This document shows, one piece after another, positions 1-6,090 of a stretch of 6,518 nucleotides of DNA. The first letter of the stretch is position 1. Every line of letters begins with the position of its first letter. Under the pieces are notes generated by a model. That model was not told the DNA's origin, did not search any database, and saw only the letters and a program-made list of their open reading frames with translations. Source of the stretch: Deltaproteobacteria bacterium (GTDB lineage Bacteria > Desulfobacterota > Desulfobacteria > Desulfobacterales > Desulfosalsimonadaceae); NCBI GenBank assembly GCA_024280875.1, contig JAJRPH010000416.1, positions 1-6,518 on the forward strand, read 5' to 3'. Made by a program: the position numbers and the translations under genes.

Positions 1-381
1 GGTTGCTTTTGTGTTAATCCGAGGGTTCCTGTTGAGCAACGATAGATAAAACGCTAATCTTATAGTCCTCACTGCTGAAAAACTTTGCATTCCTGTCGGT
101 TTGGCCACCAGTCTGCTATCGATCTCGTCTCTCCGGTAGCAAGCCATATGTTAGCTAGTCCACACCTGTGGCACCACCTTCTCAAATGAACATTTAGCCA
201 CTATTCTATTCATAGATTGGCGACGAGATCCCACAAAAAGAGATAAAAAAATGATGATTATTGAGTGATCAAAGATTTTACAGTTTTCAAAAACAGAAAT
301 ATTATCACTCCAGCTGATCCATTTTAGTGTACCCCAACTTTGCTTTATGTGCCAGGTGAATATGGCGATAGAATTTCAGAT
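1..381. other. Stretch without a convincing gene; possible degraded mobile-element edge
   Basis: No ORF with a recognisable domain was found here. On the minus strand a frame is open from an ATG at 147-145 to the window edge (49 codons), but it matches no family I recognise. A short palindrome CCACACCTGTGG lies at 160-171. GAGTGAT (263-269) and ATCACTC (304-310) form a 7-bp inverted repeat with a long loop; it lies downstream of the minus-strand regulator gene, but the T-rich tract on that strand (around 245-258) is too far from the stem for a standard terminator. The segment TGATCCATTTTAGTGTACCC (315-334) resembles, from memory, the multiple terminal repeats of IS21-family elements. An old insertion-sequence end is possible but unproven. 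Confidence 0.3.
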
Positions 382-1407
382 TTAAATCAGGAGTATTTCT
401 TTTCGAAATTGCCCCGGACTTTTATTATACCAACGCTTAAAGGCATTCTGCATGGCACCGGGATTGGCAAATCCTAACAGATAGGTAACCTGCGTAACGT
501 TCATCCCCTGTTTTAAATACGTTACGGCGAGTTCCTTGCGGGTTGATTCCAAAAGTGATGTAAACGATGCGCCTTCCTGCTTTAATCTGCGATGCAGTGT
601 ACTACGGTTTGTATATAATTGGCGAGAGACCATCTCGATATCAATGTTGCCCTTAGGAAGATTCATTACAATGAGTTGCAGGACCTTTTGCTGTAAGCTA
701 TCCTTTTTGCCCAGGTGTTCTAATGATGCTTCCGCCTGCTTGATCAACACGGCTTGAAGATGATGATTACGGTTAGTGTTTTTCTGCAAAAGATCTTCTT
801 TATTAAAAATGATGGCGTTTTCTTCCTGGTCGAACCTTACCAGAGCTCGAAAGATTTTTTGGTATTCACTTGCATAATCCGGTGCAGGGTGCTGGAACCA
901 TACCTCAACCGGATTAATCTGATTCTTTGTGAAATCGCGGGCTTTTAGAGTCAAAAGTAGAAAGCTATGTTCCGGCATCCAGACGTTTTGATGCTCCGGG
1001 GAGGTGATGGTGTAGGTAATAATTATCTTCTGGTCTTCCTCTCTTATCTCCCATCTGTCCGCGTTGCAGATCAGCCTGCTGTAGCGACTTAAATGCTTTG
1101 CCGCATCCAGCAAATTGTTACTGTCCATCGCAATATAGTTAACAAAATGCATCAAGCCTTTTCCGTGTTCAGTCCATACATGGAGAGCCAGAGCCGGGTC
1201 ATCGGTCACCTCAATTGCAAATCTCAACAATCCCAATAGTTGCGTATAAGGTATGCGGATTTCAGGATCATTTATGCAGGAGCCCGGGATTCCCGTTCTT
1301 TCCTCTATTTTTTTTGGTGTTATCCCCCTTTTACGCAAAAGCTCAAACAGAGCGAGAATTATAACGGCGGAAGTCATGATTTCCGGGTCTGATGTTTTTG
1401 TTTGCAT
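382..1407 (-). CDS. AraC-family transcriptional regulator with arabinose-binding-like N-terminal domain
   Basis: This 341-residue cytoplasmic regulator has the usual length and architecture of the OruR/ArgR-like AraC branch. Residues about 20-205 look like the ligand-sensing 'Arabinose_bd' (PF12625) domain. Residues about 254-337 form the double helix-turn-helix AraC DNA-binding domain: the first helix-turn-helix is around IDIEMVSRQLYTNRSTLHRR, and the second carries the conserved LLGFANPGAMQNAFKRWYNK and SPGQFRKE signature. The start ATG is supported by an AGGA Shine-Dalgarno element (complement of 1415-1418) seven bases upstream. The gene diverges from the downstream plus-strand cluster with a 172-bp intergenic gap, the classic layout for a regulator controlling its neighbour. 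Two tandem 18-bp repeats in that gap are candidate binding sites. The effector is unknown; a hydrophobic or aromatic intermediate of the cluster's pathway is a guess. The family call is secure, the target is inferred. Confidence 0.93.
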   Translation of the reverse strand: MQTKTSDPEIMTSAVIILALFELLRKRGITPKKIEERTGIPGSCINDPEIRIPYTQLLGLLRFAIEVTDDPALALHVWTEHGKGLMHFVNYIAMDSNNLLDAAKHLSRYSRLICNADRWEIREEDQKIIITYTITSPEHQNVWMPEHSFLLLTLKARDFTKNQINPVEVWFQHPAPDYASEYQKIFRALVRFDQEENAIIFNKEDLLQKNTNRNHHLQAVLIKQAEASLEHLGKKDSLQQKVLQLIVMNLPKGNIDIEMVSRQLYTNRSTLHRRLKQEGASFTSLLESTRKELAVTYLKQGMNVTQVTYLLGFANPGAMQNAFKRWYNKSPGQFRKEILLI

Positions 1408-1470
1408 TTAAAAATCCTGAAATTTTATCAATATGAAACCAAAGAGTACAAAATGTGAACGTATGAGTAT

Positions 1471-1498
1471 TTTCAAAATCAAAAATATCTTATATAAA
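1471..1498 (+). promoter_or_regulatory. Candidate sigma-70-like promoter for the plus-strand cluster
   Basis: TTTCAA (1471-1476) and TATAAA (1493-1498) are separated by 16 bases in very AT-rich DNA, giving a weak -35/-10 pair pointing toward the DUF1254 gene. If used, the tandem repeats at 1504-1539 would lie at and just after the transcription start, implying repression or a different start. A second TATAAA at 1557-1562 would put the repeats over the -35 region, as in AraC activation, but its transcript would begin at about the ribosome binding site. The true promoter cannot be settled by eye. Confidence 0.25.
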
Positions 1499-1503
1499 TA
1501 AAA

Positions 1504-1549
1504 CCACAGTTTCAAGAAAAACCATGGTTTCAGGAAAAGCCATCGGAGG
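1504..1549 (+). promoter_or_regulatory. Tandem 18-bp imperfect direct repeats, candidate AraC-type operator
   Basis: CCACAGTTTCAAGAAAAA (1504-1521) is followed immediately by CCATGGTTTCAGGAAAAG (1522-1539). They match at 14 of 18 positions and all four differences are transitions. A third partial start, CCATCGG, follows at 1540-1546. Head-to-tail half-sites spaced about two helical turns apart are typical of AraC-family dimers (known for the family). The position between the divergent regulator and the first cluster gene fits an operator. Binding itself is inferred. Confidence 0.5.
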
Positions 1550-1579
1550 TAAATTATATAAAACAAGGGAGTGTCTATC

Positions 1580-3085
1580 ATGAAAATCAATTTTCTGAAT
1601 CAAAACGCAACGAATATTAGGACACAGGCAATTTCATTCCTTCTATTGCTTGCATTCGTCACCTTTAGTTTTGAAATTAATCTCAGTGAAGCATCGCCGG
1701 TGGCGGCAACGACTCCCGATGCTTCCTTTGATTTTTCTGCTGAAAAAGAAATGCTGGCAGAGTCGGTTGGTACTCAGGCCTATCTTTTTGGTGCATCTAT
1801 TATGACGCAAATGTATTTTCGGAATAAGATGCTTAAAATGGTGGAGATTTCCCAAAATCCGAAAAGTCCGATAAAATTGAGTGAGGCTGCTGCAGACGGT
1901 CTGCATTATAATGAACTCATCCATACCCTCAATCTCACCAATCACTTAATGAAAATCGGCGGTACTCCTAATGTGGACACCCGATACTCTATCATTATTT
2001 TTAATCTGGAATATGGCGCGCAGGTATTGGAAGTGCCCCCTATTAAAGACCGATATTTCAGCATCAATATAGCGGATGCTTATTTGGGCAACAAACCTTA
2101 CATCTGTTCACGGAAAGGGGATGTGAACGGCGGCAAGTATCTGTTTACCGGACCCGATTGGAAAGGAACCGCGCCGCCAGCTATGAAGGAATACAAAATG
2201 CCTCAGAACAACTTCTTTATTGTTTTTCGCATATATGTAAAAGACCCGCAAACAGATGAAGATAATGTAACTGAAATTCAAAATCAATTTTCACTTAATT
2301 CGCTGGACAGATACCAGGGCAAGATTAAGACGGAAAATTTGATTCCCATTGAGCCTATAAAAATAAATAAAGGTGTGGCTTATTTCAAACAGATGATTGG
2401 CTTTATGAAAGCCAATCCACCAGAGGGGTGCCAGAATTTCATTTGGAATATGTTTCGACAGGCAGGCGTTGGTCTGGATGGTTCTTTCGACCCTGACAGC
2501 CTTGATGAACCAACACGTCGAGGGCTTGAAAAAGGACTTGAGAATGGCGAAAAAATCATTCAATGGCGTGCCAGACAACGGCCTTTGTTTACCAAGTCAG
2601 GTTGGAATTATTCCCTGACGATGGGTGATGATGTCGATGATTATATGCACCGTAGTGAATGGGCGAAAAAGGGTTTGATCGTAGGCAGTCCAGCCGAAGC
2701 CTTGTTTTTTCTAACCTTTACAGATGGCGAAAGAAATAAGTTGGATGGTTCCAATAAATACACCATCCATATTCCGGCGGATAAAATGCCGCCTGTCAAT
2801 GCTTTTTGGTCGATTACTTCCTATGGCGCGGATTTTAATGTACTTCCGAATAAGTATTTTCACTATGGAGTGGGTCAGCGCAATAAGCAGATGAAATATA
2901 ACGACGATGGTTCCTTGACTTTTAAGTTACAACCAGAAAAGCCCGAGGAAGGATTATGGAATTGGATACCAACACCCGAAAGTGGTAACTTTTCCCTGAA
3001 TTTCAGGTTTTACAACCCTAAGCAAGTTTTGTTTGATAATGCGGATGAGTATCTGCCGCCTGTGGAAAAGGTGATAAGTAAATAG
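1580..3085 (+). CDS. Secreted DUF1254/DUF1214 domain-containing protein
   Basis: The 501-residue product has an N-terminal signal peptide: basic/polar residues 1-16, hydrophobic core about 17-31 and a likely cleavage site after S-E-A (residue 38), so it should be periplasmic or envelope-exposed. Residues about 95-230 match DUF1254 (PF06863), with the DTRYSIIIFNLEYG segment, RYFSINIADAY, and a GPDWKGTAP motif. Residues about 375-485 match DUF1214 (PF06742), with LDGSNKYTIHIP, PPVNAFWSITSYG, NDDGSLTF and NWIPTP. The biochemical role of the family is not established. The ATG at 1580 is preferred over an in-frame GTG at 1571, because the AAGGGAG ribosome binding site (1565-1571) overlaps that GTG and sits eight bases before the ATG. 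It is the first gene of the plus-strand cluster and lies opposite the AraC regulator. Its 3' flank begins, nine bases after the stop, with the duplicated SOI leader. Confidence 0.9.
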   Translation: MKINFLNQNATNIRTQAISFLLLLAFVTFSFEINLSEASPVAATTPDASFDFSAEKEMLAESVGTQAYLFGASIMTQMYFRNKMLKMVEISQNPKSPIKLSEAAADGLHYNELIHTLNLTNHLMKIGGTPNVDTRYSIIIFNLEYGAQVLEVPPIKDRYFSINIADAYLGNKPYICSRKGDVNGGKYLFTGPDWKGTAPPAMKEYKMPQNNFFIVFRIYVKDPQTDEDNVTEIQNQFSLNSLDRYQGKIKTENLIPIEPIKINKGVAYFKQMIGFMKANPPEGCQNFIWNMFRQAGVGLDGSFDPDSLDEPTRRGLEKGLENGEKIIQWRARQRPLFTKSGWNYSLTMGDDVDDYMHRSEWAKKGLIVGSPAEALFFLTFTDGERNKLDGSNKYTIHIPADKMPPVNAFWSITSYGADFNVLPNKYFHYGVGQRNKQMKYNDDGSLTFKLQPEKPEEGLWNWIPTPESGNFSLNFRFYNPKQVLFDNADEYLPPVEKVISK

Positions 3086-3093
3086 GAATTAAG

Positions 3094-3273
3094 TTGAATG
3101 AATAATGTTCCGGTTCTTCGCGGATTTGAAATGCAGGCATATCGATCACAACAGGCTCTCCAATCCGCATTGAACTATTTTCCAGGAATACATCAACCTG
3201 AGGGCGGATATTCATGAGTGGACAGGAACTGAATCATAACACGGCACCTTATCAGTCGCTAATGATCGGGCAT
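3094..3273 (+). repeat. Upstream copy of duplicated SOI leader plus 5' coding segment
   Basis: This 180-bp stretch aligns with 5391-5579. The first 36 bases match at 30 positions (shared TTGAATGA at the start and GCGGATTTGA at the end). The middle keeps the CAATCCGC-TTGAAC block, and the last 60 bases (20 codons) match at 49 positions. The leader contains the inverted arms GCGGATT (3120-3126) and AATCCGC (3162-3168), present in both copies. The repeat starts nine bases after the DUF1254 stop codon. The divergence shows the duplication is not recent. Confidence 0.85.
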
Positions 3274-3282
3274 AACGAATAA
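3214..3282 (+). pseudogene. Truncated remnant of a styrene-oxide-isomerase-like gene (22 codons)
   Basis: An ATG at 3214 opens 22 codons ending in TAA. Residues 1-20 match the first 20 residues of the intact SOI-like protein encoded at 5520-6020 at 16 positions, including the run YQSLMIGH, where the His aligns with a conserved His of the first membrane helix. Similarity stops abruptly after this His and the frame ends with Asn-Glu-stop, so the transmembrane core and haem site are missing. The final AAC-GAA-TAA-G resembles AAC-AAA-TAA-G at the end of the intact gene, consistent with an in-frame internal deletion, although that match is short. The ribosome binding site is weaker than in the intact copy (GAGGGCGG). 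It could alternatively survive as a leader peptide ahead of the lipoprotein gene. Confidence 0.75.
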
Positions 3283-3316
3283 GCTGTAATTATAAAAATA
3301 AATACAAGGAGTTGGC

Positions 3317-5398
3317 ATGAAGACAAGACAGGTCATTCCGTTATTGGTAGTCGCGGCATTTTTGGCATTGGCCGTATCCGGATGCAGCAAACAGGTTAAA
3401 ATAATGAAAATCGGCTGGATGAAGATGACAGCGGATACAGACCCCCAGCTCCGGGCATTCAAGCTGCCCGGACGCCATCAGTGGAAACCCGAGGGGAAAA
3501 GGGATATCCAGGAAACCAATGCATTGATGCCGACCCGCAACATCTGGCGCTCCCGCCATGGGGATGCCATGAATTCGGATGAAGTCACGGCGGTGATCGG
3601 GCCGGTTTTCGAGCTGGAGTGGGTGAGCAATCCGAGCCATTTTTTCCAGACCTGCACTATGGTGGATTACAAGGGAGATGTCTATGGCAGCCCCAACTGG
3701 CCGCAGGATCGGACCATCCTGGTCAAATACAACGGGAACACCGGGGCCACCGAGTGGACCATCACCAGCGACCAGCGCTATACCACCGGCGATCTTCCCC
3801 TGGTGTTAGATGATCCTGATAATCCGGGTGAGCAGATTATTTATGCGGGCAAGATTACGGAGGTGCTGGCAGTGAAACCGGACGGCACCATTATCTACCG
3901 GAAAGCGAGCGGCTTTCCCGAACCACCGGAAACCATTACCAATGACAATGTTGGTGAGTATGTCAACTGGGGGCCGAATTACAATGCGATTAATGACGGT
4001 CTGTTCTGGGTGACTGGAACAGGCATTGTCTGGGGCGTGGACCGCAAAACCGGTGAGCGCAATATCGAACCGTTTTCCCTGCCGGGTGAAAAAGCATTCG
4101 CCCAGGAACAGCGTAAAATGCCCAAAGCCTTGCAGCGTCTGGATGAAATTGAATTGCGACCGTTGTTCAGCGGACCGGGAGCGCCCAAGGGGATCCAACT
4201 TTCTCATATCGTCGATTTTGTGCTGGGTGAACGCACGGAAGTGGCCAACTATTTTTCTATTGATCAGAAAACCGGCAGCATGTGGATTGCCGGAACCGAT
4301 CTGGATGAAGCCGATGGTAAAAAAGACGGGATGTCTGAAGTTGGAGCGTTGTATCGCATCGACGTTGTGCCGCAAACAGAGGGCAAATATCAATGGAAAA
4401 TGAAAATCGGGGCCAAACTTGTCTTTAAGGGGGGGTCCGCTTCCACGCCGGCGCTACGGGGGGACGGCCAGCGTGGATATGTCGGCGATGCGTTCGGTAA
4501 TCTGGTCGCCCATGATTATGACTGTAATATTGTATGGAAATACAGTTTGGGCAAGGACAGAGGTGCCGACCAGATTATAGGGTCGGTAACGGTTTCATCG
4601 GATAATAACGAGCTTTATTGCGTCACCCGAAAAGATGTCATCAAGATTGTGGATCGCGGGGATTATCCTCAGGAGGTCTGGCGGGCCAAGATCGACATGT
4701 ATGAAAATATTGATTCGCGTTTCAGGCAGCGGAATCTGCTTACCGCTCCAATCGCAGCCAATGGGGTGCTGATTCAGGCGGGCGTCGGTCCGGAATTGAG
4801 ACTTTTTGGGGATACGCCGATTTTTGCGCCGCTGAAAAACGGTGTCGGGCTTCTTGATAGAAAAACTGGTGAGCTGCGATGGTTTTCCGAAGGAAAAGGC
4901 ATGGCTGAAGATTCTCTGGCCATGATCGTTCCCACGCCGGATGGCGGTATTCTGGTGCCGCATTCACCCGTTCGCCGGGCCATTGCCAGAGGCATTTTCG
5001 GCGATAAAACCTATCCCTTGAAGGGCGGAGTGGCCAAATACGGCCCTATACGGATTGACTTAATGCTTCGAGATATTGCCGTGGCCGGCCATGACAGGGT
5101 GCAACGTGCCTATGCGATAAAGGATATTCAACCGGAAGGTGCCGAACGGGATCTGGTCGAGGTGATGGACTTGATTAAGCAGGCCAGAATGGTCGCGCCG
5201 CGAGGCTTGAAAGCAGGTGATTTTACTGCATCATCATGGAATAAAACGGATGGGGAATTTAAAACCATTGAGGCGCTGCACGCCGAATGGAAAGTCTCCC
5301 ATAACGGCAATTTACTGAAGAAAATTACGGATATACTGGATCGGATGACAAATCGCCTGGAAGCATCTGCAGCAGGCTCATCATATTGTATTGAATGA
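3317..5398 (+). CDS. PQQ-like beta-propeller lipoprotein
   Basis: The 693-residue product begins with a lipoprotein signal peptide (basic residues 2-4, hydrophobic 6-20) and lipobox V-S-G-C with the lipidated Cys at 23. Ser follows it, so outer-membrane anchoring facing the periplasm is likely. An AAGGAG ribosome binding site (3306-3311) sits five bases before the ATG. The body has propeller-type repeats with recurring TG turns: NTGATEW near 141-147, DRKTG at 242-246, DQKTG at 316-320 and DRKTGELRW at 514-522, the last resembling the tryptophan-docking motif of quinoprotein folds. Strand-rich segments such as RGYVGDAFGNLVAHD (387-400) and NNELYCVTRKDVIKIVD (430-446) support blades. Residues about 605-685 are probably helical and lie outside the propeller. 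I see no clear set of PQQ/Ca catalytic residues, so enzyme activity is uncertain; a scaffold, binding or assembly role is equally possible. The stop codon lies within the first bases of the downstream repeat copy. The gene appears more GC-rich than the regulator and DUF1254 genes. Confidence 0.8.
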   Translation: MKTRQVIPLLVVAAFLALAVSGCSKQVKIMKIGWMKMTADTDPQLRAFKLPGRHQWKPEGKRDIQETNALMPTRNIWRSRHGDAMNSDEVTAVIGPVFELEWVSNPSHFFQTCTMVDYKGDVYGSPNWPQDRTILVKYNGNTGATEWTITSDQRYTTGDLPLVLDDPDNPGEQIIYAGKITEVLAVKPDGTIIYRKASGFPEPPETITNDNVGEYVNWGPNYNAINDGLFWVTGTGIVWGVDRKTGERNIEPFSLPGEKAFAQEQRKMPKALQRLDEIELRPLFSGPGAPKGIQLSHIVDFVLGERTEVANYFSIDQKTGSMWIAGTDLDEADGKKDGMSEVGALYRIDVVPQTEGKYQWKMKIGAKLVFKGGSASTPALRGDGQRGYVGDAFGNLVAHDYDCNIVWKYSLGKDRGADQIIGSVTVSSDNNELYCVTRKDVIKIVDRGDYPQEVWRAKIDMYENIDSRFRQRNLLTAPIAANGVLIQAGVGPELRLFGDTPIFAPLKNGVGLLDRKTGELRWFSEGKGMAEDSLAMIVPTPDGGILVPHSPVRRAIARGIFGDKTYPLKGGVAKYGPIRIDLMLRDIAVAGHDRVQRAYAIKDIQPEGAERDLVEVMDLIKQARMVAPRGLKAGDFTASSWNKTDGEFKTIEALHAEWKVSHNGNLLKKITDILDRMTNRLEASAAGSSYCIE

Positions 5399-5579
5399 TT
5401 GATGTTTTGGTTTTTTGCGGATTTGAGGGAATGTCAAACACAAGATCACGATTCCCCCACCAATCCGCGTTGAACCATCTTTTCCAAAGACTCAGAAACC
5501 TAAGGCGAGGAGGATAAGTATGTGTGAACAGGAATTGAATCATATTACAGCACGCTATCAGTCACTGATGATCGGGCAC
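5391..5579 (+). repeat. Downstream copy of duplicated leader plus 5' end of SOI-like gene
   Basis: This is the partner of 3094-3273, 189 bp long here. The repeat begins in the last codons of the lipoprotein gene, so its TTGAATGA supplies the final Glu codon and the TGA stop of that gene. It continues through the leader into the first 20 codons of the intact isomerase-like gene. The leader here has gained a stronger ribosome binding site, GAGGAGGA (5507-5514). Confidence 0.85.
5417..5468 (+). promoter_or_regulatory. Hairpin in the SOI leader
   Basis: GCGGATT (5417-5423) pairs with AATCCGC (5462-5468), and the inner arms GGGAAT and ATTCCC extend the stem after a small internal mismatch region. 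The outer seven-base stem is retained in the upstream copy (3120-3126 with 3162-3168). No T-run follows on the plus strand, so it does not look like an intrinsic terminator. An mRNA-processing, stability or leader-regulatory role is inferred. Confidence 0.45.
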
Positions 5580-6020
5580 AGTGCGGTCGTTATGGCCATT
5601 GGTATGGTAGCGGGACTTTTATTGATGTTCCAGGTGCTCGGGGAAATTCAGCTCTGGCCGTTATTCAGCTTCAAAGTATTGGTCCCCGGAACTGAAAGGG
5701 CCTGGCGCGCCGCCCATCTCGGCCCGATTCTAAATGGTATTTTATGTATCGTTCTGGCGCAGGCTTTCCCATTGTTGAAACTGAAAGTTTCAGCGCTGAA
5801 ATGGTCGGCATGGAGTCTGATTTGTATGGCATGGGGAAATACCGTTTTTTATATTTTTTCCATATTCGGAACCAATCGTGGTCTTTCTTTCGGAACGGAC
5901 AAATTCGGGCAAGGCAATTTAGCGGATCTCCTGGCTTATATTTCAGCAGTGGCGGCAGCAGGAGCCGTATTTATTGCTCTCGGGGTCATCGCATTTGCCG
6001 CCTTCAAAAAAAACAAATAA
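5520..6020 (+). CDS. Styrene-oxide isomerase (StyC-like) family membrane protein
   Basis: This 166-residue integral membrane protein is a homologue of styrene-oxide isomerase, which converts aryl epoxides to aldehydes by a Meinwald rearrangement in the inner membrane using a bound haem b. Length and layout fit (StyC about 170 residues): four predicted helices near 15-41, 66-87, 92-116 and 135-162. Signature segments recalled from Pseudomonas StyC are conserved: VPGTERAWRAAHLGPILNG (55-73), and N107-x-x-FYIFS then NRGLSFG-x-x-x-FG-x-G (119-132). His66 aligns with the haem-ligating His58 of StyC, Asn72 with Asn64 and Tyr111 with Tyr103, with identical spacing; Asp95 of StyC is Met103 here. An AGGAGG ribosome binding site (5508-5513) sits six bases before the ATG. 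It follows the lipoprotein gene by 121 bp and precedes an alkylsulfatase-like gene by 70 bp. No styrene monooxygenase is in view, so the substrate is unknown. The fold and family are well supported; activity is inferred. Confidence 0.82.
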   Translation: MCEQELNHITARYQSLMIGHSAVVMAIGMVAGLLLMFQVLGEIQLWPLFSFKVLVPGTERAWRAAHLGPILNGILCIVLAQAFPLLKLKVSALKWSAWSLICMAWGNTVFYIFSIFGTNRGLSFGTDKFGQGNLADLLAYISAVAAAGAVFIALGVIAFAAFKKNK

Positions 6021-6043
6021 GACCGCATTTTGTTTTATAGAAA

Positions 6044-6074
6044 ACTTTGCCTGAGATCCATTCAACGGCAAGGT
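6044..6074 (+). promoter_or_regulatory. Hairpin just upstream of the alkylsulfatase-like gene
   Basis: ACTTTGCC (6044-6051) and GGCAAGGT (6067-6074) can form an 8-bp stem with one G-U pair and a 15-base loop. It ends five bases before the AGGAG ribosome binding site (6080-6084). No T-run follows, so termination is unlikely; a segmental mRNA stability or translation-modulating role within the operon is possible. Confidence 0.35.
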
Positions 6075-6090
6075 CTAAAAGGAGAAAAAA

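Noticed and set aside
1..147. Minus-strand frame open from an ATG at 147 to the window edge (49 codons)
   Set aside because: No recognisable domain and no clear ribosome binding site; too short and cut by the window edge to call a gene.
245..310. Inverted repeat GAGTGAT/ATCACTC as a terminator for the AraC gene
   Set aside because: The loop is over 30 bases and the T-rich tract on the minus strand does not directly follow the stem.
1571..1579. GTG at 1571 as start of the DUF1254 gene
   Set aside because: It overlaps the AAGGGAG ribosome binding site that is ideally spaced for the ATG at 1580.
3018..3215. Minus-strand frame across the DUF1254-lipoprotein gap, with a partly similar minus-strand frame at 5325-5543
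   Set aside because: The similarity comes from the duplicated leader DNA; the in-frame products diverge strongly and the second is not in the same register throughout.
3806..4393. 195-residue minus-strand open frame inside the lipoprotein gene
   Set aside because: It is antisense to a well-supported coding sequence, has no domain, and is explained by the base composition of the real gene.
4429..4435. Run of seven G within the lipoprotein gene as a phase-variable tract or frameshift
   Set aside because: The frame stays open across it with propeller-like sequence on both sides; seven bases alone is weak evidence for phase variation.
5417..5468. Leader hairpin as an intrinsic terminator after the lipoprotein gene
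   Set aside because: The T-run precedes the stem on the plus strand and none follows it; on the minus strand the stem is followed by A residues.
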